Shown: positions 9,325-18,189, counted from the stretch's first letter. The stretch: 40,788 nucleotides of DNA from Arthrobacter sp. AQ5-06 (GCF_003287955.1 NZ_QMKP01000024.1:1-40788); one strand, 5' to 3'. Notes: a model not told the origin generated them from the letters alone. Numbers and translations are program-made.

Positions 9325-10125
9325 TTAGTTGGCGACGCGCTGGCGGATGGCCCAGGCGAAGGCGGTTTCCGCCGGTTCCTTGTATTCGAGGCCGATGTAG
9401 CCGTCGTAGCCGAGTTCGCGGCTCCGGGCGATCCATTGGCCGAGGGGAAGCTCACCGGTTCCGGGAGCCCCGCGGCCGGGGTTGTCGGCAATCTGGATGT
9501 GGCCGAAGTCTTTGGCGTGGTTTTCGATCACGGCCGCGACGTCGTCCCCGTTGACCGCCAGATGGTAGAAGTCCGCGAGGAGCTTGATGTTCTCTGCGCC
9601 GGATTCTTCCTTGACGCGGGCGATGACCTTGAGGGCGTCCGCTGCCGTGAGGAGCGGGTATTTTGGGGCGCCGCTGACGGGTTCGAGGAGGACGGTGCCG
9701 CCGATGCCCGCGACGCCGGCAGCTGCCGCGGCGAGGTTCTCGGCGCCGATGGTGTCCTGTTTCTGGGCCGATTCGCCGTCCACGCGGTTGCCGTAGAGGG
9801 CGTTGAAGGCCTTGCAGCCGAGGCGCTCGCCGATGCCTGCGACGACGTCGATGTTGTCCAGGAATTCGGTGGAGCGTGCGGGCCAGGAAACGAGGCCGCG
9901 GTCGCCGCCAGGCATGTTGCCGGCGTTGAAGTTCAAGCCGGTCAGCTGGACGCCGGCGTCCTTGACGGCGTTCTCGAACCCGGTGACCTGGGCGTCCGTG
10001 GGGACGGAGGTGTCGAAGGGCCACCAGAACTCGACGGCGTCAAAGCCGGCAGCCTTTGCGGCTGCGGGGCGCTCGAGCAGGGGAAGCTCCGTCAAGAGGA
10101 TGGAGCAGTTCACTGTGTACGTCAT
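9325..10125 (-). CDS. hyi: Hydroxypyruvate isomerase
   Basis: It interconverts hydroxypyruvate and tartronate semialdehyde. The 266-aa TIM-barrel protein belongs to the AP-endonuclease-2/xylose isomerase-like superfamily and begins MTYTVNCSILLTELPLLERP. GTVLLEPVSG carries a metal-binding glutamate and HIQIADNPGRGAPGTGE is the family C-terminal signature. The start at 10125 follows GGAAGGACC; the upstream extension to 10311 lies over the promoter and operators and is not coding. It is the first gene of the operon ending with allB and the wHTH gene. Confidence 0.95.
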   Translation of the reverse strand: MTYTVNCSILLTELPLLERPAAAKAAGFDAVEFWWPFDTSVPTDAQVTGFENAVKDAGVQLTGLNFNAGNMPGGDRGLVSWPARSTEFLDNIDVVAGIGERLGCKAFNALYGNRVDGESAQKQDTIGAENLAAAAAGVAGIGGTVLLEPVSGAPKYPLLTAADALKVIARVKEESGAENIKLLADFYHLAVNGDDVAAVIENHAKDFGHIQIADNPGRGAPGTGELPLGQWIARSRELGYDGYIGLEYKEPAETAFAWAIRQRVAN

Positions 10126-10186
10126 CGTAGGTCCTTCCGAGGAGGGGCTTTGATCTATCTTCCCGTTTGCTTGGCTCTTCGTGAGT

Positions 10187-10222
10187 TTCCGCTTTGTGGA
10201 ATTTAGATTCTGCTTTATGAAA
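10187..10222 (-). promoter_or_regulatory. Tandem 15-bp operators before hyi
   Basis: TTCCGCTTTGTGGAA (10187-10201) and TTCTGCTTTATGAAA (10208-10222) are near-palindromic, agree at 12 of 15 positions and have centres exactly 21 bp apart. The upstream copy directly abuts the minus-10 box at 10223-10228 and covers the expected transcription start, so repression by a dimeric regulator is expected. The same pairing recurs at 19654/19675, 23561/23582 and 34377/34398. The likely ligand is the IclR-type protein encoded at 19821-20576 (inference). Confidence 0.75.
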
Positions 10223-10251
10223 AGTTTAGGGAAAGTGGCGACGGGAGTCAA
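10223..10251 (-). promoter_or_regulatory. Sigma-70 promoter of the hyi-glxR-gcl-glxK-allB operon
   Basis: On the minus strand TTGACT (10246-10251) and TAAACT (10223-10228) are separated by 17 bp. The leader to the hyi ATG is about 90 nt. Confidence 0.7.
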
Positions 10252-11205
10252 GGGGGCGCGTTGCAGCCGCCGGCCCGCGGCGGACCAGTTCCCGGACGCC
10301 AAGACCTGCAAGCGAGATGGCCAGTGCCAGCAGCACTGTGGGCCCCGCCCCTCCTGCGGGTCCGAGGGTGGCCGTCAGGATCTGTCGGATCATCAGGGCC
10401 AATTCCTGCGGGTCCCGTTCCGGCAAGCGTGTGCCCAGAACGTAATTGACGGAGATGAACAACGCCGGAACCACCCACAGCAGACCAAGGTTCAGCAGCC
10501 ACACGAATGTGCGGCGGGCGGGTCGGAGGCCGCACCACGCCAATGCCACACCGACCAGCACCGCGGGCAACCAGCGCAGCAGTGTCAATCCCGCGGGCGA
10601 GACGTTGCCCGCTCCTGCCAGATTCCCCGCCCACTCGCCGAGCCACGAGCCGAGGGGCACGGCGACGAGTCCGACGCCCAGGGCTGTCAGGGCTCTGGAC
10701 TTCGCCGAGATCAGCAGGAGCGCCACCAGGCTTGCGACGATGGCTGCGATGACCCCTGCGAGCAGCCCGGCGAAGTAGATCCCCGACGTCGTTCCGCCTG
10801 CCAAGCCGCCGGCAAGCACCGTGAACGCCTGAACCGCCGCCGTGACCTGCAGGCGAGAACACCAGCCGCCGCACACCACGTAACCAGCCGCCGTCGGGCA
10901 TGGAACCAGAGCCGCACCGCCAGGCCCGCGGTCGCCCCACCCACAGTCATCAGAGCAACGAGCGTAGTGAGTTCGTATTGGCTCAACGGCAGGAGTGACA
11001 GGGGCATCTGCTGCGGCAGCACCTCCGTGCCCCAAAGGTTCTGCAGTGGAAGCTGCGCGCCGGTGACCAGCCACGGGACCAGCCCAAGCAGACCCCCCAG
11101 AAGCCCGGTCATCACGGCGAGGGCTACGTCCCTGCCGATGGCGTGGGGTGGCATTTCGGCGCCGGAGGCAGGCCGCGCGGCCTGGTTGTGGTTGAGATGG
11201 CTCAC
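10226..11205 (-). pseudogene. Frameshifted multi-pass membrane protein
   Basis: A GTG at 11205, preceded by GAAGGATTTCC, opens a frame with a cytosolic head and hydrophobic segments (VALAVMTGLLGGLLGLVPW; LTTLVALMTVGGATAGLAV). Near 10850-10854 this frame becomes non-hydrophobic, while another frame takes over with LQVTAAVQAFTVLAGGL and several more membrane segments up to the stop at 10226. Adding one base at GCC/TGCAGG would restore a single protein of about 326 aa with roughly 6-7 membrane helices. I do not recognise the family. It is either a recent pseudogene or a sequencing error. Its 3' end overlaps the hyi promoter. Confidence 0.75.
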
Positions 11206-11331
11206 GGAAATCCTTCGGTGTCAGGGATCAGGGTTGGGCCGCGTCTGGGCCAAGAGAACGGGGATCACCCTGAATAATACGCCGAATGGATTAATTGCCG
11301 CATGCCGGCACCGCCAGCCAACCATCAACCG

Positions 11332-11973
11332 TCAGACGGTCCGCGGCGCCTTGGCCAGGGTCTCGCTGAGTTCAGCAGCGTTCTGCCGCACCACATTCGC
11401 CGGACGGCCCGGCTCCGCGCGCCAGCTCTCGGAGAGCGGGCCGAGGTCCACCGTGTCGAAGCCGAACTCGTCATACAGCTTCGTCACGACCTCGCTGGCC
11501 TCGGCGTAATCGCTTGCGGTGGCCAGGGCACGGCGGTTAGGCGTGCCGGGAGGCGTGCCGTCCGTGGTGATCTCGCTGTACCGGATGTGGTTGAAGCCTT
11601 TCGCCACTTTGGACGTGGGCAGGTGTTCCTGCACCAGCCCGGAGGAGGTGGCTTCGCCGGCGTCGAGGGCCGGAACACGGCCGTCGCGCTTCCAGTAGTA
11701 GTTGCCGGTATCTATCACGATCTTCCCCACGAGCGGCTCCACGGGGATGCTGCCGCGGCTCCTGAAGGGAATGGTCACGACGGCGAAATCGCCCGCCGCT
11801 GCCGCTTCGGCCGGCGTCGCGGCCCGGGCGCGGGGTCCCAGCTCCGCCACCAGTGCGGCCAGCGTTTCCGGGCCGCGGGAATTGCTGATCACCACGTCGT
11901 AGCCGAGTTCCACCGCTTTGCGTGCAACCTCGCTGCCGATGTGTCCTGCTCCGATGATTCCGATGGTTGTCAT
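11332..11973 (-). CDS. NADPH-dependent F420 reductase-like dinucleotide-binding protein
   Basis: The 213-aa protein has an N-terminal Rossmann fold with TTIGIIGAGHIGSEVARKA and belongs to the F420-dependent NADP oxidoreductase family. Members without proven F420 use are common, often acting as generic NADP reductases. GNYYWKRDGRVPALD and KGFNHIRYSEITTDG are typical of the bacterial FNO-like group. No clear ribosome binding site precedes the ATG at 11973. It stands alone between the broken membrane gene and the dehydratase, with no visible tie to purine genes. Confidence 0.8.
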   Translation of the reverse strand: MTTIGIIGAGHIGSEVARKAVELGYDVVISNSRGPETLAALVAELGPRARAATPAEAAAAGDFAVVTIPFRSRGSIPVEPLVGKIVIDTGNYYWKRDGRVPALDAGEATSSGLVQEHLPTSKVAKGFNHIRYSEITTDGTPPGTPNRRALATASDYAEASEVVTKLYDEFGFDTVDLGPLSESWRAEPGRPANVVRQNAAELSETLAKAPRTV

Positions 11974-12070
11974 ATCGGGGGCAACACCGGCGCCCGCGGG
12001 GATATTTCGTGCTTTACGCCCTGCGACGGGCGGCCAAGGCTAGCGGCCGAGCCGCTGGGACGGAAGACGA

Positions 12071-12092
12071 CGGCGGCACCGAAGTGCCGCCG
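12071..12092. terminator. GC-rich hairpin with UUCG tetraloop on the minus strand
   Basis: CGGCGGCAC (12071-12079) and GTGCCGCCG (12084-12092) pair; read on the minus strand the loop is C-TTCG-G, an extra-stable tetraloop. It lies between two divergent genes (11973 and 12175), so no obvious transcript needs terminating; it may be left over from a lost gene. Confidence 0.4.
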
Positions 12093-12174
12093 CCGTACTT
12101 TGTGTAAAGGCCCGCCCACGCGGGCGATAGCCTGAACGTTAAACCCAGCCCCACCCTGGAACGAGGATTTCCCC

Positions 12175-13107
12175 ATGATCACACGCACCGACGTCGACGA
12201 AGCCGCCGCCCGGATTGCCGGGAGGATCCGCGTCACGCCCGTGCTGGCGGCAGACCGCGGCGCGTTCCGCGGCGAGGTGTGGCTCAAGTGCGAGTTCATG
12301 CAGCACACCGGCACGTTCAAGGCCCGGGGCGCGTTCAATCGGGTCCTGGCCTGCCGGGAGCGCGGCGAACTGAAGGACGATGTGGGCATCGTGGTGGCCT
12401 CCGGCGGCAACGCCGGCCTCGCCAACGCCTACGCCGCCACGGAAGTCGGCGTCCCCGCCACCGTGTTCGTGCCCGAGACGGCCCCGGCCGTGAAGGTCAA
12501 GAAGCTCTGGGCCATCGGCGCCAACGTGGTTCAGGGCGGTGCCGAATACTCCGAGGCGTACGACGCCGCGATGGCCTACGCCGCCGAAACGGGCGCGGTC
12601 TACTGCCATGCGTACGACCAGCCGGAGATCGCCGCCGGCGCCGGCACCATCGGAACCGAGCTGCTGGAGCAGCTGGGTGACGTAAACACCGTGGTGGTGG
12701 CCGTGGGCGGCGGCGGGCTCATGGCGGGTGTCGCGGCCGCCGTGGAGGGCCGGGCCAAGGTGGTGGGCGTCGAGTCCGAGTCCACGCCCACCCTCCACGC
12801 CGCGCTCGCGGCCGGAACCCCCGTGGACGTGGCCGTCTCCGGCATCGCCGCGGACTCCCTGGGGGCCCGGCAGATCGGCCGGATCGGCTTCGAAGTGGCC
12901 GTCCGTACCGGCGTCCGCGCTGTGCTGGTCTCCGACGAGGACATCGTGGCCGCCCGCTCCCTGCTGTGGGAGCAGTACCGCATCATCGTGGAACATGGCG
13001 CGGCGACGGCTTTCGCCGCCCTGCACTCCGGCGCCTACGTCCCGGCGGACGGGGAACGCGTGGCCGTGATCCTCTGCGGCGCCAACACGGACCCCGCCAC
13101 AGTTTGA
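12175..13107 (+). CDS. Threonine/serine dehydratase-like PLP enzyme
   Basis: The 310-aa protein is a fold-type II PLP enzyme that probably deaminates L-threonine or L-serine to 2-oxo acids. The PLP lysine is K49 (HTGTFKARGA), the phosphate loop is VGGGGLMAG (about 181-189) and the substrate loop is ASGGNAGLANAYAA. There is no C-terminal ACT domain, so it is the short catabolic type rather than the full IlvA. A serine racemase-like role cannot be excluded. The ATG follows GAGGAT. The gene converges on the carbonic anhydrase with only 31 bp between stops. Confidence 0.88.
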   Translation: MITRTDVDEAAARIAGRIRVTPVLAADRGAFRGEVWLKCEFMQHTGTFKARGAFNRVLACRERGELKDDVGIVVASGGNAGLANAYAATEVGVPATVFVPETAPAVKVKKLWAIGANVVQGGAEYSEAYDAAMAYAAETGAVYCHAYDQPEIAAGAGTIGTELLEQLGDVNTVVVAVGGGGLMAGVAAAVEGRAKVVGVESESTPTLHAALAAGTPVDVAVSGIAADSLGARQIGRIGFEVAVRTGVRAVLVSDEDIVAARSLLWEQYRIIVEHGAATAFAALHSGAYVPADGERVAVILCGANTDPATV

Positions 13108-13138
13108 CCACGGAAGCGGCGCGTGGCCTGCGGCGACT

Positions 13139-13948
13139 TTACTGATCGACCACGACGACGTCCCTGCCGTTGAGCGGCTGGACCGGCCGGCTGTTGCCCG
13201 AGTGGGCCGCGCGCAGTGTGGCGAGCTGTCCGGCTCCCAGCTCAACGGGGGTCTCGAAAAGCAGCCAGCGCACGCCTTCCGAGCAGGGCGGAGTGGTCAA
13301 GCTCCCGTCATACGCGAAATGATCCAACGACGCCGGGAACAGTGCCGGGAAGTCCACGACGCCGGCCGCCACCTTCTGCCCACCGGCTGCGGCAGGCACG
13401 CCGTCCGTGAACGGCGCCCACGCCGCATTGGCGGCCCCCGCAGTGGCGAGGATCCCGACGACGGCCAGCCCGCCGTCGTCGGCCTGGTGGACGAAATGGA
13501 ACTCGGCCTCGTGCCGGACGCCGTTCACTGTGTGCTCGGACGGGGCGTGGAAGTGCATCTGCGTGAAGGCGTACTGTTTGCCGCCCACCGTGATGCCCTG
13601 GGCCGTGAGCGCGCGCAGTTCGGTGGTGTGGCCGTTGTCGGTGATCTCGCACTCCGAGGCGTAATAGGCCAGGGCGAGCGGCGCCGGCGAAAGGCCCGAA
13701 CCGCCGCGGAAGTCGATGGGGGATTGGGCGGTGCCGGAAGAGCAGGAGCCGAAATCGGAGCTCAGGGTGCCCCAGCGTTCGGGGCCCTCGGCGCCGTCGT
13801 AGGACCAGGCATGGGGAGATTCGGGGGCGGACGGCGAGGGTGCGGCGGGGCTTGCGGCGGAGTTGCTGCAGCTGGTGACGAGTGCCAGCAGCCCCAGGCC
13901 GGATCCAACCATCAAAGATTTCCTGGTCATTATTGTGGCGCTGCGCAT
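13139..13948 (-). CDS. Alpha-class carbonic anhydrase lipoprotein
   Basis: It hydrates CO2 to bicarbonate at the cell surface. The 269-aa precursor has a signal peptide with lipobox LVTSC (Cys27), an alanine/proline/serine spacer and a full alpha-CA domain. GTAQSPIDF, the zinc histidines in MHFHAPSEH and EFHFVH, and LTTPPCSEGVRWLLF are all present. I chose the ATG at 13948 because GAAGG lies six bases upstream; ATGs at 13954 and 13930 are alternatives. The gene stands alone. Urea or CO2 from purine breakdown could be a reason for its presence nearby, but that is guesswork. Confidence 0.93.
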   Translation of the reverse strand: MRSATIMTRKSLMVGSGLGLLALVTSCSNSAASPAAPSPSAPESPHAWSYDGAEGPERWGTLSSDFGSCSSGTAQSPIDFRGGSGLSPAPLALAYYASECEITDNGHTTELRALTAQGITVGGKQYAFTQMHFHAPSEHTVNGVRHEAEFHFVHQADDGGLAVVGILATAGAANAAWAPFTDGVPAAAGGQKVAAGVVDFPALFPASLDHFAYDGSLTTPPCSEGVRWLLFETPVELGAGQLATLRAAHSGNSRPVQPLNGRDVVVVDQ

Positions 13949-14272
13949 TTCCATCCTTCGGGTCGTGTCGGGTCCGCACCGGAAAGCCCGAACCGGACCT
14001 ACGACGACTACCACGGGTGCCGGTGGCAGGTCTTGTCACGCAGGCTCACCGCAGGATGTGACGCACGATCCCCTGGCCCACCAGTGATCTCGTATTGGTT
14101 GAGCGGCAGGAAGTCAGGGCGCCCTGGCCGCGCCGGAAGCCTCCGTGTCTTCTGTTGCCCGCGGAGTTTCCGCGGTGGCCAGCACTCCGGCGCCGAAGCT
14201 GCCGAGCAGTGCAGCGGAAATAGCCCGCTTTGCGGCACACCCACGACGGCGGGCAGCGGTAGGCTGGCGCGC

Positions 14273-14375
14273 ATGGAATCGCTTGGGGGACTGAGTCGCG
14301 GCGGCGGGACTGCTTCTCTTGGCCTTCGCGGCCGGGTACCGGATCGGCCGGCAGCACCGGGATGCCGGACCTTAA
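14273..14375 (+). pseudogene. Possible short single-helix membrane peptide with a frameshift
   Basis: A minus-10-like TAGGCT (14260-14265) lies 7 bases before the ATG at 14273, a leaderless layout. The first codons give MESLGG; after a one-base shift near 14293 the frame reads GLLLLAFAAGYRIGRQHRD and stops at TAA 14373. Together this would be a roughly 33-aa protein with one membrane helix and a basic tail. It is short and could be chance. Confidence 0.25.
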
Positions 14376-14379
14376 AGCC

Positions 14380-14444
14380 AAATCGCCGGAACAGTGTCCG
14401 GGTCGCCGCAAATTTGCAGCGACCCGGCATGGTTCCGGCGATTT
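14380..14444. repeat. 65-bp nested palindrome
   Basis: The outer arms AAATCGCCGGAAC (14380-14392) and GTTCCGGCGATTT (14432-14444) are perfect complements. Inside lie CCGGGTCGC (14398-14406) and GCGACCCGG (14419-14427), and at the centre the palindrome GCAAATTTGC (14408-14417). It sits 40 bp past the allE stop and probably ends that operon, but its size and layering exceed a simple terminator. Compare 20626-20690 and 25129-25176. Confidence 0.75.
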
Positions 14445-14484
14445 CGGCGGCCATCCGGTGAAGAGCCAGCCGGTATGCAGCAGC

Positions 14485-15300
14485 CTAGGTCAGGCGGATC
14501 TGGCGGTTCATGTCCTTGTACAGCAAGTAACGGAACTGGCCGGGACCACCGGCGTAGCAGGCCTGCGGGCAGAAGGCGCGCAGCCACATGAAGTCGCCGG
14601 CCTCCACCTCAACCCAGTCGTTGTTGAGCAGGTACATGGCCTTGCCCTCCAGGACGTACAGGCCGTGCTCCATGACGTGGGTCTCCGGGAACGGGATCAC
14701 ACCGCCCGGCTGGAACGTCACAATGTTCACCTGCATGTCGTGGGCCAGGTCGCTGGAATCCGTGAAGCGGGTGGTCTTCCAGGCGCCGTCGGTATCCGGC
14801 ATCGCGGTGGGTTCCACCTCGGCATCACTCGTGACGAAGGACTTTGCCTCGTAACCCTCAAGCCGCTCGTAGGCCTTGCGGATCCATTGGAAGGAGACAA
14901 TGTCATCCGAGACGTTCTCCAGGCCCCAGGTGGCACCGGCAGCCAGGTAGGCGTAGCTGCCTTCCTCCAGCTGGTGCAGTTCGCCGTCGAGGGTCAGGTT
15001 GACCTTGCCCTTGGTGACGAAGACGACGCCCTCGACGCCTGCCTCGAACTCGGCCCTGGGGGCACCGCCGCCGGGGCCGATCTCAACGATCAGCTGCGAG
15101 AACGTGGTGGCAAACCCGGAGATCGGGCGGGCCAGGATCCAGGAGCGGGTGTGCGAGAAACCTGGCAGGGTGCTGGTCACGATGTCGGTCATGACGCCCT
15201 TGGGGATGACCGTGTAGGCCTCCGTGACGATGGCCCGTTCCGTGGTGAGGTGCGTCTGCGGCGGCAGACCGCCCTGGGGGTAGTAGTACTTGCCCATCAT
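14485..15300 (-). CDS. allE: (S)-ureidoglycine aminohydrolase
   Basis: It converts (S)-ureidoglycine to (S)-ureidoglycolate with release of ammonia. The 271-aa protein is a bicupin: an N-terminal cupin at about 55-135 (FSQLIVEIGPGGGAPRAEFE, GVVFVTKGKVNLTLDGE) and a C-terminal cupin at about 190-265 (IVTFQPGGVIPFPETHVMEHGLYVLEG, EAGDFMWLRAFCPQ), which carries the manganese site in the family. AAGGATCCA precedes tandem ATGs at 15300/15297. It is the last gene of the malic enzyme-aceB-aldolase-allE unit, 7 bases after the aldolase. Confidence 0.94.
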   Translation of the reverse strand: MMGKYYYPQGGLPPQTHLTTERAIVTEAYTVIPKGVMTDIVTSTLPGFSHTRSWILARPISGFATTFSQLIVEIGPGGGAPRAEFEAGVEGVVFVTKGKVNLTLDGELHQLEEGSYAYLAAGATWGLENVSDDIVSFQWIRKAYERLEGYEAKSFVTSDAEVEPTAMPDTDGAWKTTRFTDSSDLAHDMQVNIVTFQPGGVIPFPETHVMEHGLYVLEGKAMYLLNNDWVEVEAGDFMWLRAFCPQACYAGGPGQFRYLLYKDMNRQIRLT

Positions 15301-15307
15301 TGGATCC

Positions 15308-16576
15308 TTACTTCGAAGTGGAGTGTGCCAGCCGCGGGTGCGCCAGTGCAGTCAGCTGGGGGAGTTCGACGCCGGCCAGCGCCTGGACCTCTTCGGTCCC
15401 CACTGCGCCGCACTGGACGCCGCGCAGGACAAAGGCGGCCAGGGCCCGGGCGGTGGCGGGTTCGTCCATGACCCCGCCTTCGGTGCGTTCCACGTAGTTG
15501 CGCAGGCGCGCCGCTGCGGCCGGGAGGCCTTCGCGGTAGAAGGCGTACGTGGCGGCGAAACGGCTGGGCAGCTGGGCGGCGTGCAGGTCCCAGCCCTGGT
15601 AGTAACCGCGCTCCAGCGAACGGCGGACGAGTCGGCCGTGCAGCTTCCAGGCATCTTCGACGGCGTCGCCCACCGGGATGATGTTGGTGGAACCGTCGGA
15701 GAGGCGGATGCCCGTGCCGGCGACGGCCAGCTGCATGACTTCCTTGGCGAAGTCCGCCACCGGGTGCTCCATGGACTGGTACTCGGCCGAGATCTGCAGC
15801 GACGCGGAGTAGTCGTAAGTGCCGTAGTGCAGGGCGCTGATGCGTCCCGGAACCACGTGCGGCAACTGCGCCACAGGGGAAGTGCCTTCCGGTCCGAGGA
15901 TCAGCTGCGGCGTTTCCACCTGGACCTCGAACCGCAGCCGGCCAGCCGGAAGCCCGTGGGCTTCCTCCAGCCGGGACACGGCGAAGTCCATCGCCTGGAC
16001 CTGGGCCACGGTGGTGACCTTGGGCAGGGTCAGGATGAGCCCGGCAGGAAGTTCGCCGGCGGAAGCCAGCGTCGAGACAAACAGGTCAAGTGTCTTCAGG
16101 CCGCGTGCCCGGGTGGGCGCCTCGAAGCACTTGAAACGGATGCCGATGAACGGCGGCGCAGTGCCGGTGGCCACTGTTTCGCTGACAGCCCGGGCCGCCG
16201 CGACCGCTGCCACGTCCTCTGCCTCATCGCCGCGGTCGCCGAAGCCATCCTCGAAATCGAGTCGCAGGTCCTCGATCGGTTCCGTACTCAGCTTGGCGGC
16301 GACCCGTGCGGCGACGGCTGCAGCCAGCTCCGGCTCCTGGCCCAGCAGCGCGCCGAGCTTTTCGAGTCCACCGTGCGCCTCCGCCGTCGTGAGCGCCTGG
16401 GCGCCCCAGTCGGCAGCGAACGACGGCGTGAAACGGTCCGCCGGCACGTACACGGTGTGCACGGGCTGGCGGGTGCCGTCGTCGCCGGGGTAATTGCGTT
16501 CCAGCAGCTGGTCGGTGGCGGCCAGCCGTGTGTCGATGGCGGCGAGATCCGCCGCGGTCAGGGACTGCGCAGCCAT
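15308..16576 (-). CDS. DUF6986-type HpcH/HpaI aldolase-like protein
   Basis: The 422-aa protein resembles the CitE/HpcH-HpaI aldolase fold. LRLDFEDGFG (104-113), IRFKCFE with R147, LPKV (184-187), VQVETPQLI with E221 and HYGTYDYSASL with D255 match in order the arginine, metal Glu/Asp and barrel motifs of citrate lyase beta-like enzymes. The C-terminal 120 residues (RGYYQGWDLHAAQLPSRF and beyond) are an extra segment. No substrate is proven to my knowledge. It starts 2 bases after the aceB stop and ends 7 bases before allE, so a role in glyoxylate or ureide chemistry, making or breaking a C-C bond, is likely but inferred. Confidence 0.8.
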   Translation of the reverse strand: MAAQSLTAADLAAIDTRLAATDQLLERNYPGDDGTRQPVHTVYVPADRFTPSFAADWGAQALTTAEAHGGLEKLGALLGQEPELAAAVAARVAAKLSTEPIEDLRLDFEDGFGDRGDEAEDVAAVAAARAVSETVATGTAPPFIGIRFKCFEAPTRARGLKTLDLFVSTLASAGELPAGLILTLPKVTTVAQVQAMDFAVSRLEEAHGLPAGRLRFEVQVETPQLILGPEGTSPVAQLPHVVPGRISALHYGTYDYSASLQISAEYQSMEHPVADFAKEVMQLAVAGTGIRLSDGSTNIIPVGDAVEDAWKLHGRLVRRSLERGYYQGWDLHAAQLPSRFAATYAFYREGLPAAAARLRNYVERTEGGVMDEPATARALAAFVLRGVQCGAVGTEEVQALAGVELPQLTALAHPRLAHSTSK

Positions 16577-16578
16577 CC

Positions 16579-18189
16579 TTACACCAACTCGTAGGCCGGG
16601 GTGGTGAGGAAATCCGTGTAGTCCTCGGACAGGCAGATCTCACCGATCAGCTTGCTGGCCGGCTCGTAGTACCGGCGGAACGCCTCGTCTCCGAATTCCG
16701 TCCGGAGCCGTTCCGTTTCCTCGCCCAGGATCCGCTCCACCAGTTCGCGGGTGACCGTGCTTCCGGTGTCCGCGAGGACGGATTTGTTGCGGATCTGCTG
16801 CCATACCTGCGAGCGGGAGATCTCCGCGGTCGCGGCGTCTTCCATCAGGTTATGGATGGCGACAGCACCGCTGCCGGAGATCCACACGCCGGTGTAGGCG
16901 ACGGCGACATACAGGTTCAGGCGCAGGCCGCCTTCGGTGACCTGGCCGTCAGCCGAGGCGATGTCCAGCAGCTGGTCCGCCGTGACCGAAACTTCGGGGC
17001 GCTGCTTGTCCAGCTGGTTGGGGCGACCGCCCTTTCCCGGGTCGCCGAGTACGGCGTCGAACACCTCGCGGCAGGTGGGGACCAGATCCGGGTGGGCCAC
17101 CCATGAACCGTCGAACCCGTCGTTGGCCTCACGGGTTTTGTCCGCGCGGACCTTGGCGAAGGCGGCCTCGGTGACCTCGGGGTGGCGTCGGTTGGGGATG
17201 ACAGCAGCCATGCCGCCCATGGCGAAGGCGCCTCGGCGGTGGCACGTCTTGACGAGGAGCTCCGTGTAGGCGCGCATGAACGGGGCCGTCATGGCCACCG
17301 AGGCGCGGTCCGGGAGCACAAATTCCTCGCCGGCGTCGCGGAAGTACTTGATGATGCTGAAGAGGTAGTCCCAGCGGCCGGCGTTCAGGCCGGACGCGTG
17401 GTCGCGCAGTTCGTAGAGGATCTCGTCCATTTCGAACGCGGCCGGGATGGTCTCGATCAGCACGGTGGCGCGGATGGTGCCCTGTCCAAGGCCCAGGAAG
17501 TCCTGCGCAAAGACGAACACATCGTTCCAGAGGCGCGCCTCAAGGTGGGACTCCATCTTGGGCAGGTAGTAGTACGGGCCGTGACCGTTGAGCAGCAGCT
17601 GCTTGGCCACGTGGAAGAAGTGCAGGCCGAAGTCAACCAACGCACCCACGGCGGGTTCGCCGTTGATCAGTAGGTGCTTTTCCGGCAGGTGCCAGCCGCG
17701 CGGACGGGCCACCACAACGGCGAGCGGAGCGTCCGTGCGGAGCTTGTATTCCTTGCCGTCGGGCGAGGTGTAACTCAGGCTGCCCGTGGCGGCGTCCCGC
17801 AGGTTCAGGATGGCGTCGATGACGTTGGCCCACGTGGGGGTGCTGGCGTCCTCGAGGTCCGCGAGCCAGACCTTGGCGCCGGAGTTCAGGGCGTTGATGG
17901 CCATCTTGGCCGGGGTGGCCGGGCCGGTCATCTCGACGCGGCGGTCCTGCAGCGCGGCGGGCGCCTCGGCGACCTTCCAGTCGCCGTCGCGGATTTGCTG
18001 GGTCTCCGGGAGGAAGTCCAGGCGGCTGGTGCGGGCGACGCCGTCGCGCTTGGCCTGGCGGGCCTCGAGCAGCTCATTGCGCGTGCCGGCGAAGCGCTGG
18101 TGCAGCACCTCCAGGAAAGCCAGGGCTTTGGGGGTGAGGATCTCTTCGGCGCGGTCCACCGGCTGGTGGTCAGTGACAGTGATAGCCAT
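16579..18189 (-). CDS. aceB: Malate synthase A
   Basis: It condenses glyoxylate with acetyl-CoA to malate. The 536-aa length and the motifs KMESHLEARLWNDVFVFAQD, RATVLIETIPAAFEMDEILYELRDH (split here for length in families) and GMAAVIPNRRHPE identify the A-type enzyme. The catalytic aspartate region lies in LNLYVAVAYTGVWISG to NLMEDAATAEISR. It follows malic enzyme by 17 bp and overlaps in control with the ureide gene allE, so here it serves glyoxylate from purines rather than the classical glyoxylate shunt; no isocitrate lyase gene is adjacent. Confidence 0.96.
   Translation of the reverse strand: MAITVTDHQPVDRAEEILTPKALAFLEVLHQRFAGTRNELLEARQAKRDGVARTSRLDFLPETQQIRDGDWKVAEAPAALQDRRVEMTGPATPAKMAINALNSGAKVWLADLEDASTPTWANVIDAILNLRDAATGSLSYTSPDGKEYKLRTDAPLAVVVARPRGWHLPEKHLLINGEPAVGALVDFGLHFFHVAKQLLLNGHGPYYYLPKMESHLEARLWNDVFVFAQDFLGLGQGTIRATVLIETIPAAFEMDEILYELRDHASGLNAGRWDYLFSIIKYFRDAGEEFVLPDRASVAMTAPFMRAYTELLVKTCHRRGAFAMGGMAAVIPNRRHPEVTEAAFAKVRADKTREANDGFDGSWVAHPDLVPTCREVFDAVLGDPGKGGRPNQLDKQRPEVSVTADQLLDIASADGQVTEGGLRLNLYVAVAYTGVWISGSGAVAIHNLMEDAATAEISRSQVWQQIRNKSVLADTGSTVTRELVERILGEETERLRTEFGDEAFRRYYEPASKLIGEICLSEDYTDFLTTPAYELV

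Larger units (their letters stand above)
13949..14484. other. 536-bp gap with decayed coding fragments
   Basis: No intact gene is visible. On the minus strand a frame ending in TGA at 14114-14116 encodes AISAALLGSFGAGVLATAE, which looks like a signal or membrane segment but has no start codon. Overlapping it, another minus frame encodes LPLNQYEIT, close to LPLSQYELT of the broken membrane protein at about 10970; the DNA agrees at 18 of 21 bases. A possible small membrane peptide (14273-14375) and a 65-bp palindrome (14380-14444) complete the gap. Confidence 0.45.
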
